Below, in pieces: positions 37,586 to 46,075 of a stretch of 64,000 nt of DNA. The notes beneath the pieces are model-generated. The model did not search any database. It was given only the letters and a program-made list of their open reading frames with translations, and was not told where the DNA came from. The position numbers and the translations under genes were made by a program. The stretch is from an uncultured Alistipes sp. (GTDB taxonomy: Bacteria; Bacteroidota; Bacteroidia; Bacteroidales; Rikenellaceae): contig URBK01000005.1 of the NCBI GenBank assembly GCA_900546065.1, forward strand, positions 1-64,000, in the 5' to 3' direction. The number at the start of each line of letters is the position of its first letter. Within the stretch, counting starts at the first letter, position 1.

Positions 37586-37957
37586 TTATCGGCCGAGGGT
37601 GGTGGCCATCTTTGCTCCCGCGAGTGTGCCCAATGCACATACGGCCACCGTGACGATGACATAGAGCAGGGCGGCTGTATGATTCCCCGTTCTGACGAGC
37701 CGTATGAAGTCGGCCGAGAAGGTGGAGAATGTGGTGAAGCCGCCGCAGAAACCTACGCAGAGCAACCATACGGCCATCGACGAGTTGAGGGCCTCGGCCA
37801 GAAAACCGATAAGCATCGACCCGACGACGTTAACCGTGAATGTGCCTGCGGGCAGGCCGCCGACGGTAAGACCCGCAAGCCATGAATACGAGATCAAATA
37901 TCGCGCCGCGGAGCCTAATGCTCCGCCTGCGGCTACGGCTATCAATTCCTTAATCAT
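37586..37957 (-). CDS. crcB: Fluoride ion channel CrcB/Fluc
   Basis: Small dual-topology membrane channel that exports fluoride. 123 residues with four hydrophobic segments. The family motifs GGALGSAARY (11-20), FTVNVVGS with the conserved Asn, and GGFTTFSTF with the Phe-box and Thr residues are all present. It lies upstream of ackA on the same strand with a 115-base gap. I do not see the conserved parts of a fluoride riboswitch in its short leader. Confidence 0.92.
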   Translation of the reverse strand: MIKELIAVAAGGALGSAARYLISYSWLAGLTVGGLPAGTFTVNVVGSMLIGFLAEALNSSMAVWLLCVGFCGGFTTFSTFSADFIRLVRTGNHTAALLYVIVTVAVCALGTLAGAKMATTLGR

Positions 37958-37991
37958 TGCAGGTCGTATCGTGTTTGCACAAACGGTTTAA

Positions 37992-37999
37992 CAAAGATA
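37992..37999 (-). promoter_or_regulatory. -7 promoter element for crcB
   Basis: On the minus strand this reads TATCTTTG, matching TAnnTTTG, 35 bases before the crcB ATG. It may also serve the ackA-ptb-buk run. Confidence 0.6.
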
Positions 38000-38100
38000 A
38001 GAAGAAATCGATAAAAAACTATAATCACGATGAATAAAGTTTTGGCGCGGAGCCGAGTCCTCGGCAAATGGACGCGCCGCGGCCTAAATGCGGCCTGCGG

Positions 38101-38132
38101 TTGCCGTATTTGCGTTATATTGCGTATATTTG
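38101..38132 (+). promoter_or_regulatory. Promoter of the GH92 gene
   Basis: TATATTTG (38125-38132) matches the -7 consensus; TTG at 38101-38103 sits 21 bases upstream as a candidate -33 element. Confidence 0.6.
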
Positions 38133-38202
38133 CAGAATGTGCGGGCGGCTGGTGTCTGCCGTCGGTGAAATGCAATATCGTAATCGAAAAATCATACATG
38201 AC

Positions 38203-40554
38203 ATGAACAGTTGTTTGTACAACACCGTGCGGTCTCTTGCGGCCGGATTGTCGGCTGCGGCCTTCGTGGCGTGCGGATCTGCCGGCGCTGCGATGGAGAC
38301 GGATGTGGCGCAATACGTAAACCCGTTCATCGGTGCGAGTACGAGCACCAGTGCGGCGGGGGTATATCACGGTCTGGGCAAGACCTTCCCGGGCGCGGCC
38401 ACACCTTTCGGCATGGTGCAGGTGAGCCCCAATACCATTACGGGCGGTGACAACGGCTCGGGTTACAGCTATGAGCACACTACGATCGAGGGCTTTGCCT
38501 TTACGCAGATGAGCGGCGTGGGGTGGTACGGCGATCTGGGCAACCTGCTCGTAATGCCGACGACGGGCCCTCTGCACAAGATCGCGGGGCGTGAGGACGG
38601 TTCCTTGGATGGTTACCGTTCACATTATGACAAGGCGTCGGAGCGTGCGCGTGCGGGATATTACGGCGTGCATCTGACGGACTATGACATCGAGGCCGAG
38701 AGCTCTGCAACGCCCCGTTGCGGCATCTTGCGTTTCACATTCCCCGAGAGTGACGCTGCGCGCATACAGATCGACCTTGCGCGGCGTGTTGGCGGTACGG
38801 CCGAGCGTGAGTATGTGGAGGTTGTGGACGACCGTACCATCGAGGGATGGATGCACTGCACGCCGCAGACGGGCGGCTGGGGCAACGGCGACGGCAAGGT
38901 CGACTATACGGTATATTTCCATGCTGAGTTGAGCCGTGCGATGGATAGTTTCGGTGTCTGGAGTGCCGACATTCCGGACGATTGGGTGCGCAAGCGCGAC
39001 GAGGTTGTGAGCGAGGGCTATCTGGAGCGTGTTGCCGCGGCTCCCGTCATCGAGGGGTGCCGCCGCATGGAGGGCAAACATCTGGGATTCTATGCCGAGT
39101 TCGATACCGAGGCTGACGAGCAGGTAACGCTCAAGGTCGGCATATCGTTTGTCGATATGGATGGTGCGCGCCGCAACTTCGAGGCCGAGATCGCCGACAA
39201 GGATTTCGACAGCGTGGCACGTGAGGCATACGCTTCGTGGAACGATGCTCTGGGTCGGGCGCGTGTCGAGGGTGGCAGCGACGAGGATAAGGCCGTATTC
39301 TATACGGCTCTTTACCACTCGATGATCGATCCGCGTCTCTATACCGATGTCGACGGCCGGTATGTGGGCGGTGACGGCGCGGTGCACGATGCCGGCGGGG
39401 AGTTCACCAAACGCACGATATTCAGCGGCTGGGATGTATTCCGCAGCCAGATGCCGCTGCAGACGATCATCAATCCGCGTGTCGTGGACGACCTCCTCTC
39501 GTCGCTTGTGACGCTTGCCGACCAGAGCGGCCGCGAATATTTCGAACGCTGGGAGATCATGAACGCCTATTCAGGGTGCATGTTCGGCAATCCGGCGCTG
39601 TCGGTGCTTGCGGATGCCTATGCAAAGGGTATCCGCGGATATGATGTCGAGAAAGCGTACCGTTATGCCGTCAACACGTCGCAACGCTTCGGTAACGGCG
39701 ATCTGGGATATACGCCCACCGACCAGTGTATCTCCTATACGTTGGAGTACGGCTATGCCGACTGGTGCGTCTCGCGTCTTGCGGCGGCGTTGGGTAAGGA
39801 TGATGACGAACATACGTTTGCCATGAAGGGGCAGGCATACCGCAACATATTCGACAAGGAGAAGGGGTGGTTCCGTCCGCGCCGTGCCGACGGCAGCTGG
39901 GCCCCGTGGCCCGAAAATGCCCGCACTACCGAGTGGTACGGATGTGTCGAGTGCAACCCCTATCAGCAGGGATGGTTCGTGCCGCACGATGTCGAGGGTA
40001 TGGTCGGGCTTATGGGCGGCCGCGATGCCGTTCTGGCCGACCTGAAGGAGTTCTTCGAGAAGACGCCCGAGAATATGCTCTGGAATCAATACTACAACCA
40101 TGCCAATGAACCGGTGCATCTGGTTCCCTTCCTATTCAACCGCTTGGGCGAGCCGTGGATGACGCAGAAGTGGACGCGGACGATATGCCGCAACGCCTAT
40201 GCCGACCGTGTCGAGGGTATTGTGGGCAATGAGGATGCGGGTCAGATGTCGGCGTGGTATGTCCTTGCCGCGGCTGGAATACACCCTGCCTGCCCGGGCG
40301 ATACGCGCATGGAGATCACGAGTCCGGTGTTCGACCGTGTGGAGTTCAGTCTCGATCCGACGTACTATTCGGGAGGTGTGTTCACGGTCGTGGCGCATGA
40401 CAATTCGCCCGAGAACATATACATACAGCGGGCCGAACTGAACGGGCAGCCTTTGACGGCGTCGCATATCGACTTTGCGGATATAGCGGCGGGTGGCACG
40501 CTCGATCTGTATATGGGTCCCGAACCCAATGTGGAGTGGGGCGTGGAGGATTGA
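38203..40554 (+). CDS. GH92 family alpha-mannosidase, probable lipoprotein
   Basis: Glycoside hydrolase family 92 enzymes are calcium-dependent exo-alpha-mannosidases that trim host N-glycans or yeast mannan. From the ATG at 38203 the protein has 783 residues. A hydrophobic leader ends at C24 (FVAC), a plausible though not ideal lipobox, so it is probably surface or periplasm anchored. Family motifs: VNPFIGAS at the mature start, GKTFPGAATPFGMVQ, QMSGVGW, and GNEDAGQMSAWYV (about 675-687) with catalytic acidic residues. In-frame codons upstream of 38203 overlap the promoter. There is no SusC/SusD pair beside it, so it is a lone gene rather than a full polysaccharide utilisation locus. Confidence 0.9.
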   Translation: MNSCLYNTVRSLAAGLSAAAFVACGSAGAAMETDVAQYVNPFIGASTSTSAAGVYHGLGKTFPGAATPFGMVQVSPNTITGGDNGSGYSYEHTTIEGFAFTQMSGVGWYGDLGNLLVMPTTGPLHKIAGREDGSLDGYRSHYDKASERARAGYYGVHLTDYDIEAESSATPRCGILRFTFPESDAARIQIDLARRVGGTAEREYVEVVDDRTIEGWMHCTPQTGGWGNGDGKVDYTVYFHAELSRAMDSFGVWSADIPDDWVRKRDEVVSEGYLERVAAAPVIEGCRRMEGKHLGFYAEFDTEADEQVTLKVGISFVDMDGARRNFEAEIADKDFDSVAREAYASWNDALGRARVEGGSDEDKAVFYTALYHSMIDPRLYTDVDGRYVGGDGAVHDAGGEFTKRTIFSGWDVFRSQMPLQTIINPRVVDDLLSSLVTLADQSGREYFERWEIMNAYSGCMFGNPALSVLADAYAKGIRGYDVEKAYRYAVNTSQRFGNGDLGYTPTDQCISYTLEYGYADWCVSRLAAALGKDDDEHTFAMKGQAYRNIFDKEKGWFRPRRADGSWAPWPENARTTEWYGCVECNPYQQGWFVPHDVEGMVGLMGGRDAVLADLKEFFEKTPENMLWNQYYNHANEPVHLVPFLFNRLGEPWMTQKWTRTICRNAYADRVEGIVGNEDAGQMSAWYVLAAAGIHPACPGDTRMEITSPVFDRVEFSLDPTYYSGGVFTVVAHDNSPENIYIQRAELNGQPLTASHIDFADIAAGGTLDLYMGPEPNVEWGVED

Positions 40555-40568
40555 CGACCTCGACTTAA

Positions 40569-40614
40569 AGAGACGGCATCGGGCGGAAGGTCACTTCCGC
40601 CCGATGCCGTCTCT
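40569..40614. terminator. Perfect 20-bp hairpin between GH92 and proA
   Basis: 40569-40588 pairs without mismatch with 40595-40614 around a 6-base loop. It lies between convergent genes and probably ends both, though neither T-run is strong. Confidence 0.8.
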
Positions 40615-40615
40615 G

Positions 40616-41884
40616 TTATCTGGGTCGGGTCTGCCCGTCGCCCTCGATGATGTATTTGTAGGTTGTCAGCTCCGCAAGGCCCATGGGCCCGCGTGCGTGG
40701 AGTTTCTGTGTCGATATTCCGATCTCGGCGCCGAAGCCGAACTCGCCGCCGTCGGTGAACGACGTGGGCAGGTTGACATAGACGCAGGCGGCATCCACGC
40801 CGCGCGTGAAGCGGCGGGCGGCATCCTTGTCCTCGGTGATGATGGCCTCGCTGTGGCGTGACGTATATCGTTCGATATGCTGCATGGCCTCATCGATCGA
40901 CCCTACCGTGCGCAGGGCCATGCGGTAGTCGAGAAACTCGGTACCGTAGGCCTCATCGGCGGCATGTTTTAGCAGGCGTGCGGGGTATGATCCTTCAAGT
41001 GCTGCATAGGCCTCGTCGTCGGCCAGAATCTCGACATTCTCGGCCGCGAGCGGCGCGCACAGATCGGCCAAATCGGCCAGACGGTCACGGTGTATGATGA
41101 GACAGTCCAGAGCGTTGCATACGCTCACGCGGCGAGTCTTGGCGTTGAGGATGATGTCGCGTCCCTTCGCCGCGTCGCCTGAGCGGTCGAAGTATATGTG
41201 TACGACACCGGCGCCCGTCTCGATGACCGGCACACGGGCGTTCTCGCGGACGAAGCGTATGAGTCCGCGGCCGCCGCGCGGGATGACCACATCGACCATG
41301 CCTTCGGCGTGCAGCAGCGCGTCGGCCGCCTCGCGGGTCGAAGGCAGAAGCGTAAAGGATGCCTCGTCGAGCCCCTCGGCGCGGAGAGTGTCGCGTATTA
41401 TTGCAGCGGCCGCCTCGTTCGTACGGGCGGCGTCGGCGCCGCCCTTGACTATGGAGGCGTTGGCTGTCTTGAGGCAGAGTGCAAAGACGTCGAGCGTGAC
41501 GTTGGGGCGAGCCTCGCATATTACGCCCACGACCCCGAAAGGTACTCGTACCTTGCTTATCGTCATACCGTTCGGACGGCTCCAGCTGCTCATCGTCTCA
41601 CCCTGCGGAGATCCAAGTGCGGCGACATGTTCCATGCCGGCGGCGATATCCTCTATGCGGCGCGGCGTGAGCCGCAGGCGGTCGTACATAGGCTCCTCGG
41701 GAGACATGGCGGCAAGGTCCACGGCATTGGCCTCCATAAGGCGTTCGGAGTCTCTTCTGAGGGCGTCGGCGCAGCGGCGCAGCGTGCGGTCTAAAGTGTC
41801 GGTGTCGGTTGCGGCCAATGAGGTGGCGGCATGGCGTGCGGCGCGGAAGACCGCTTCGTATGACGTGTCGGAAGTTGTGTTCAT
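40616..41884 (-). CDS. proA: Gamma-glutamyl phosphate reductase
   Basis: NADPH-dependent second step of proline synthesis. 422 residues from the ATG at 41884, which overlaps the proB stop by 4 bases; codons further upstream lie within proB. Aldehyde-dehydrogenase-like fold with VPFGVVGVICEARPN, KGGADA, the catalytic cysteine in RRVSVCNALD and the late FTDGGEFGFGAEIG. Confidence 0.95.
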   Translation of the reverse strand: MNTTSDTSYEAVFRAARHAATSLAATDTDTLDRTLRRCADALRRDSERLMEANAVDLAAMSPEEPMYDRLRLTPRRIEDIAAGMEHVAALGSPQGETMSSWSRPNGMTISKVRVPFGVVGVICEARPNVTLDVFALCLKTANASIVKGGADAARTNEAAAAIIRDTLRAEGLDEASFTLLPSTREAADALLHAEGMVDVVIPRGGRGLIRFVRENARVPVIETGAGVVHIYFDRSGDAAKGRDIILNAKTRRVSVCNALDCLIIHRDRLADLADLCAPLAAENVEILADDEAYAALEGSYPARLLKHAADEAYGTEFLDYRMALRTVGSIDEAMQHIERYTSRHSEAIITEDKDAARRFTRGVDAACVYVNLPTSFTDGGEFGFGAEIGISTQKLHARGPMGLAELTTYKYIIEGDGQTRPR

Positions 41885-42972
41885 TCTATGTAGAGATAAT
41901 CGTAATGTATTACGGGTTTGAGTCCGCGGCGCCCCTTGTTGCGCTCGGCGGCGGCGCTGTCGCATGCCGCGCGGCCGAGACCTATGCGTCTGCCGTCGGC
42001 GGTGACTATGCGCACTATATCGTCCTTCTCGAAGGCTCCTTCAACGGCGACAACCCCTACGGGAAGTATGCTGACGCCCTTGTTGCGGGCTACGGCCTCG
42101 GCAGCGCCCTCGTTTATGACGATGGCACCCTTGGCGAAGCCCTCGCTGCTGGCGATCCAGCGCTTTATGGTCGAGGATGGGGTAGCCGAGGGTACGAACC
42201 GCGTACACGGTGCCTCGTCGGCAGAGGTGACTATGGCCGTAAGGATGCCGTCGCGGCGGCCGTTTGCGATGACTGTCTCGATACCCTCGGCCGCCGTGCG
42301 TGCCGCTACGCGGTTCTTGGTTATCATGCCGCCGCGCCCCGCCGACGAACGTTTCGTGTCGATATATCGCGTGAGGTCGGTGTGAGGCTCCACGCGGCGT
42401 ATGATGTGTGAGGTGGGGTCGGCGGGCGAGCCGTCGTAGATGCCGTCGATATTGCTCAGGATGATGAGCAGGTCGGCATCCATCATGGCCGCAACGAGTC
42501 CAGACAGCTCGTCGTTGTCGGTGAACATCAGCTCGGTGACCGAGATGGCGTCGTTCTCGTTGACGATAGGTATGACGCGGCACGAGAGCATCGTCTCCAT
42601 GCAGTTGCGCTGGTTGAGGTAGTCGCGGCGTGTGGAGAGACTCTCCTTCGTGGTGAGGATCTGTCCGCAGACGATGCCGTACTCGCCGAACAGGTCGTAA
42701 TAGCGGTCTATGAGCCGCACCTGTCCCACGGCCGAGTATATCTGCCGCGCCGACACCTCGTCCAGCCTGCGGCCCAGATTACGCAGCAGGCCGCGCCCCG
42801 AGGCGACGGCCCCCGACGAGACCATTATTATCTCGGCGCCCGCGGCGTGCAGTGCGGCGATCTGGTCGACAAGGGCCGATATGCGCGTGGTGTCGGGCGT
42901 GCCGTTGTCGCGCGTGAGCACGTTGCTGCCGATCTTTACCACGATGCGTTTGTAGCGGAGGGTGTTGTGCAT
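41881..42972 (-). CDS. proB: Glutamate 5-kinase
   Basis: First step of proline synthesis. 363 residues from the ATG at 42972; another in-frame ATG nine codons earlier at 42999 is possible. Amino acid kinase domain with VVKIGSNVL, MVSSGAVASG, ENDAIS and FTDNDELSG; the last about 80 residues form a PUA domain beginning near GAIVINEG. Feedback inhibition by proline is usual for the family. Overlap with proA implies coupled translation. Confidence 0.95.
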   Translation of the reverse strand: MHNTLRYKRIVVKIGSNVLTRDNGTPDTTRISALVDQIAALHAAGAEIIMVSSGAVASGRGLLRNLGRRLDEVSARQIYSAVGQVRLIDRYYDLFGEYGIVCGQILTTKESLSTRRDYLNQRNCMETMLSCRVIPIVNENDAISVTELMFTDNDELSGLVAAMMDADLLIILSNIDGIYDGSPADPTSHIIRRVEPHTDLTRYIDTKRSSAGRGGMITKNRVAARTAAEGIETVIANGRRDGILTAIVTSADEAPCTRFVPSATPSSTIKRWIASSEGFAKGAIVINEGAAEAVARNKGVSILPVGVVAVEGAFEKDDIVRIVTADGRRIGLGRAACDSAAAERNKGRRGLKPVIHYDYLYIE

Positions 42973-43040
42973 GATGTTGTTTCTTGTGTTGATTGACAAT
43001 CGGCGCGGCCGCCCTCCTCGGACAGCCGCGCCGACATGTG

Positions 43041-43703
43041 TTACTCGGCCGGTTCGAACTTGTATCCCACGCCCTTGACCGTGACGATATGCTGTTCGCC
43101 GATCTTCTGGCGCAGCTTGCGTATGTGTACGTCGATCGTGCGGTCGCCCACGACGACCTTGTCGCCCCAGATGCGGGAGTAGATCTCCTCGCGCGTGAAG
43201 AGCTTGCCGGGCTGCGAGTGCAGCAGCTCCAGAAGGGCGAACTCCTTGCGCGGCAGCACGAGCGTCTGGTCGCCCATGCGAACCTGATAGTGCTCCTTGT
43301 CAATGACGATCGGCGTCTCGCTCTCCGTGGGGGTGATGCGTTTGAGTATGGCCCCCACGCGGCTGCGCAGGATGTTCATCTTGATGGGTTTGTTGATGAA
43401 GTCGTCGGCCCCGACGCCGTAGCTCTGCAGCTGGGTCTCCTCGCTGCCCACGGCCGAGAGGAACACGACCATGACATTCTTGAGCGAGGGGACGCTGCGT
43501 ATGGCGCGGCAGGTGTCGATGCCGTCGAGTACGGGCATGAGCATATCGAGCAGAATCAGGTGGGGTTTGATCTTGAGGGCCGTTTCGAGACCCTCGGCAC
43601 CGTTCTGTGCCGTGTAGACTTCGTAGCCGTCACGTTCGAGGTTGTATTTCACGAACTCGAGGATATCGGTTTCGTCGTCGATGAGCAGTATGCGGTATCC
43701 CAT
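43041..43703 (-). CDS. OmpR/PhoB-type response regulator
   Basis: Two-component DNA-binding regulator of 220 residues. The receiver domain has D9/D10, the phosphorylated D53 in LLDMLMP, S83 and K105. The C-terminal winged helix (about 128-216) has the trans-reg motifs TREEIYSRIWG, GDRTIDVHIRKLR and VGYKFEP. No histidine kinase is adjacent: proB lies downstream by 68 bases and a divergent DUF349 gene upstream. The partner and targets are unknown. Confidence 0.9.
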   Translation of the reverse strand: MGYRILLIDDETDILEFVKYNLERDGYEVYTAQNGAEGLETALKIKPHLILLDMLMPVLDGIDTCRAIRSVPSLKNVMVVFLSAVGSEETQLQSYGVGADDFINKPIKMNILRSRVGAILKRITPTESETPIVIDKEHYQVRMGDQTLVLPRKEFALLELLHSQPGKLFTREEIYSRIWGDKVVVGDRTIDVHIRKLRQKIGEQHIVTVKGVGYKFEPAE

Positions 43704-43721
43704 AGCGAATCGAATTTTCTA

Positions 43722-43729
43722 CAAATATA
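43722..43729 (-). promoter_or_regulatory. -7 promoter element for the response regulator
   Basis: The minus strand reads TATATTTG, 18 bases before the ATG. This would give a leader of about 12 bases. Confidence 0.6.
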
Positions 43730-43773
43730 TGAATTTCCGCCCGAAAAAGCGGCTGCCGATCGGATAAATTGTG

Positions 43774-43781
43774 TATATTTG
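43774..43781 (+). promoter_or_regulatory. -7 promoter element for the DUF349 gene
   Basis: TATATTTG matches TAnnTTTG, 46 bases before the ATG at 43828. No clear -33 element is seen. Confidence 0.6.
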
Positions 43782-43827
43782 CACGATTATGTACTACGAC
43801 GCGTAGTAATCATTAAATTGAGAAGCG

Positions 43828-45966
43828 ATGGCTATTGAAAATTCCAACCGTGAGATTCGCATGGAATCGCTCAGCGAGGCTGAAGAGACGCGGAACACTG
43901 CAGCCGAAGAGATCGGCGCGAATCAGACAGAAGTCGAGGAGAATGTGACGCCGGCAACAGCCGCGTCGATGCAGACGTCGGCCGAAGAGAGTGCGTCGGC
44001 ACCGTCGCAGACGTGTGCTGCGCAGGAGCCTGCCGCGGCGAGTGATGCCGCAGCCGGAGATGCCGTCGCCGAAGAGCCCGCGTCGGGTGTGGCTGAAACC
44101 GACGCAAGGAAGGATGATGATGCCGAGCCCGAATCAGCCGAGGCTGCGGAACCGGATACGGAGGAGGCTGACGAGGAGTCGTCGGATGCCGTATCGGAGG
44201 ACGACCTCAGCGGCAAGAGCAAGGAGGAGCTGGTCGACATGTTTGCCCGCATGTTGGAGACCGAACCCGTGCAGACGCTGCGCAAGAGCATGGAGGCCAT
44301 AAAGGTGGCCTTCTACAAGCTCCACCGTGCCGAGGTGGAGGCTGCGCGCAAGGCCTTCGAGGCTACGGCGGCCGAGGGCGAGGAGTTCGTGCCCGCGGTG
44401 GATGCGCTGGAGGTGCGGCTGAAGGATCTCTTCAAGGAGTATCGCCGTCGCCGTGACGAGTATATGGCCAATCTCGACTCGATCAAGGAGGAGAACCTCA
44501 AGGCCAAGCTGGCCATCATCGATGAGTTGAAGGAGCTGGTCAATTCGGACGAGACGCTGAACCACACCTTTGCCAAGTTCCGCGAGTTGCAGCAGCGTTG
44601 GAAGGAGATCGGCGTGGTGCCGCAGCAGAATGTCAAGGATCTGTGGGAGACCTACAACCTGCATGTGGAGAACTTCTACAACTTCATCAAGATAAACAAG
44701 GAGCTGCGCGATCTGGACCTGAAGAAGAACTACGAGCAGAAGCTCCAGTTGTGTGAGCAGGCCGAGGCGCTCATAACCGAGCCGTCGACGGTAGAGGCGT
44801 TCCACAAGCTGCAGAAACTGCATGACGAGTGGCGCGAGACGGGTCCCGTGGCCAATGAGTACAAGGATGCGCTGTGGGAGCGGTTCAAGGCTGCCTCGAC
44901 GCGCATAAACAAACAGCATCAGGAGTATTTCGAGCGTATCAAGCAGGAGCAGATGAAGAACCTCGAACTGAAGACCGACCTGTGCGAGAAGACGGAAGCT
45001 CTGGTCGAGCAGCCATATTCTACGCGCAAGGAGTGGAACAAGGCGAGCGAGCGTCTGCTTGAGATACAGAAGATATGGCGTACGATAGGCTTCGCCCCCA
45101 AGAAGGACAATACGCGCATCTACGAGCGTTTCCGCGCCGCGTGCGACAAGTTCTTCGAGGCCAAGCGAGAGTTCTATGCCGGCGTTAAGAACGACATGGA
45201 GCACAACCTGCAGCTCAAGACCGAACTTTGCGAGGCGGCCGAGGCGTTGCAGGAGAGCAGCGAGTGGAAGCAGGCTACCGAGGAGCTCATCGCCCTTCAG
45301 GGCAAGTGGAGCAAGATCGGCCCCGTGCCGCGCCGCTATTCGGATCAGATATGGAAGCGTTTCCGTGCGGCGTGCGACCACTTCTTCGAGCGCAAGTCGC
45401 AGCACTTCTCGCAGGTCGAGGGCGAGCATGAGGAGAACCTCCGCCGCAAATTGGCCCTTATCGAGGAGATGCGTACGGCCGACGTTAAGGCCGGCGGCTA
45501 CGATGTGATCAAGGATTTCCAGCGCCGTTGGAGCGAGATAGGATTCGTGCCCATCAAGCAGAAGGATGCCGTGCAGAAGAGCTACAAGGAGGTTGTGGAT
45601 GCCATGTTCGACGCCCTGCGCGGCTCGGAGCGCGACCGTTCGATGTCGCGGTTTCGCGATCGGCTGCAGTCGATGAAGTCTTCGGGTGACAAGCGTCTGC
45701 GCAGCGAGCGTGAGCGCCTCTATAATAAGGTGCGTCAGCTGGAGCAGGACATAGCCCTGTTGGAGAACAACGTCGGGTTCTTCTCCAAGTCGAAGAACGC
45801 CGAGGCTGTCGTGGCCGACATACGCGAGAAGATCGCCGCCTCGAAGCAGCAGCTGCAGGATATGATCGAGAAGGTGCGCATGATCGACAGCCGTGCCGCC
45901 GAGGAGGCCAAGACGGATGCCGCCGACCCGAAGGAGGAGAAGCCGGCAAAGGAGAACAAGGATTAG
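43828..45966 (+). CDS. DUF349 repeat protein with acidic disordered N-terminus
   Basis: Cytoplasmic protein of 712 residues and unknown function. Residues 1-140 are low complexity, rich in Ala, Glu, Ser and Asp and likely disordered. From about 225 to 630 there are about five degenerate DUF349 repeats, each helical and built around W-K-x-I/T-G and W-x-R/K-F-x-A signatures such as RWKEIG, KIWRTIGFAP, KWSKIGPVP and RRWSEIGFVP. A coiled coil (about 625-690) and a Lys/Glu tail end the protein. It precedes pyrG but is separated by about 110 bases. Confidence 0.85.
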   Translation: MAIENSNREIRMESLSEAEETRNTAAEEIGANQTEVEENVTPATAASMQTSAEESASAPSQTCAAQEPAAASDAAAGDAVAEEPASGVAETDARKDDDAEPESAEAAEPDTEEADEESSDAVSEDDLSGKSKEELVDMFARMLETEPVQTLRKSMEAIKVAFYKLHRAEVEAARKAFEATAAEGEEFVPAVDALEVRLKDLFKEYRRRRDEYMANLDSIKEENLKAKLAIIDELKELVNSDETLNHTFAKFRELQQRWKEIGVVPQQNVKDLWETYNLHVENFYNFIKINKELRDLDLKKNYEQKLQLCEQAEALITEPSTVEAFHKLQKLHDEWRETGPVANEYKDALWERFKAASTRINKQHQEYFERIKQEQMKNLELKTDLCEKTEALVEQPYSTRKEWNKASERLLEIQKIWRTIGFAPKKDNTRIYERFRAACDKFFEAKREFYAGVKNDMEHNLQLKTELCEAAEALQESSEWKQATEELIALQGKWSKIGPVPRRYSDQIWKRFRAACDHFFERKSQHFSQVEGEHEENLRRKLALIEEMRTADVKAGGYDVIKDFQRRWSEIGFVPIKQKDAVQKSYKEVVDAMFDALRGSERDRSMSRFRDRLQSMKSSGDKRLRSERERLYNKVRQLEQDIALLENNVGFFSKSKNAEAVVADIREKIAASKQQLQDMIEKVRMIDSRAAEEAKTDAADPKEEKPAKENKD

Positions 45967-46075
45967 ATGCGGCAATATGCCGGGCGTATGGTCGGGTTCG
46001 TTGTGACGGGCCCGACCGTGCGGTGAATATGGATTTTGAATATTTGAATGTTGTAAGTATAAATTAGTAACTCTG

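Noticed and set aside
37958..38000. Possible fluoride riboswitch before crcB.
   Set aside because: The leader between the -7 box and the ATG is only about 30 bases and lacks the conserved pseudoknot sequences.
45987..46022. Inverted repeat GGTCGGG/CCCGACC after the DUF349 gene as a terminator.
   Set aside because: The stem is short with a long loop and no T-run; support is too weak.
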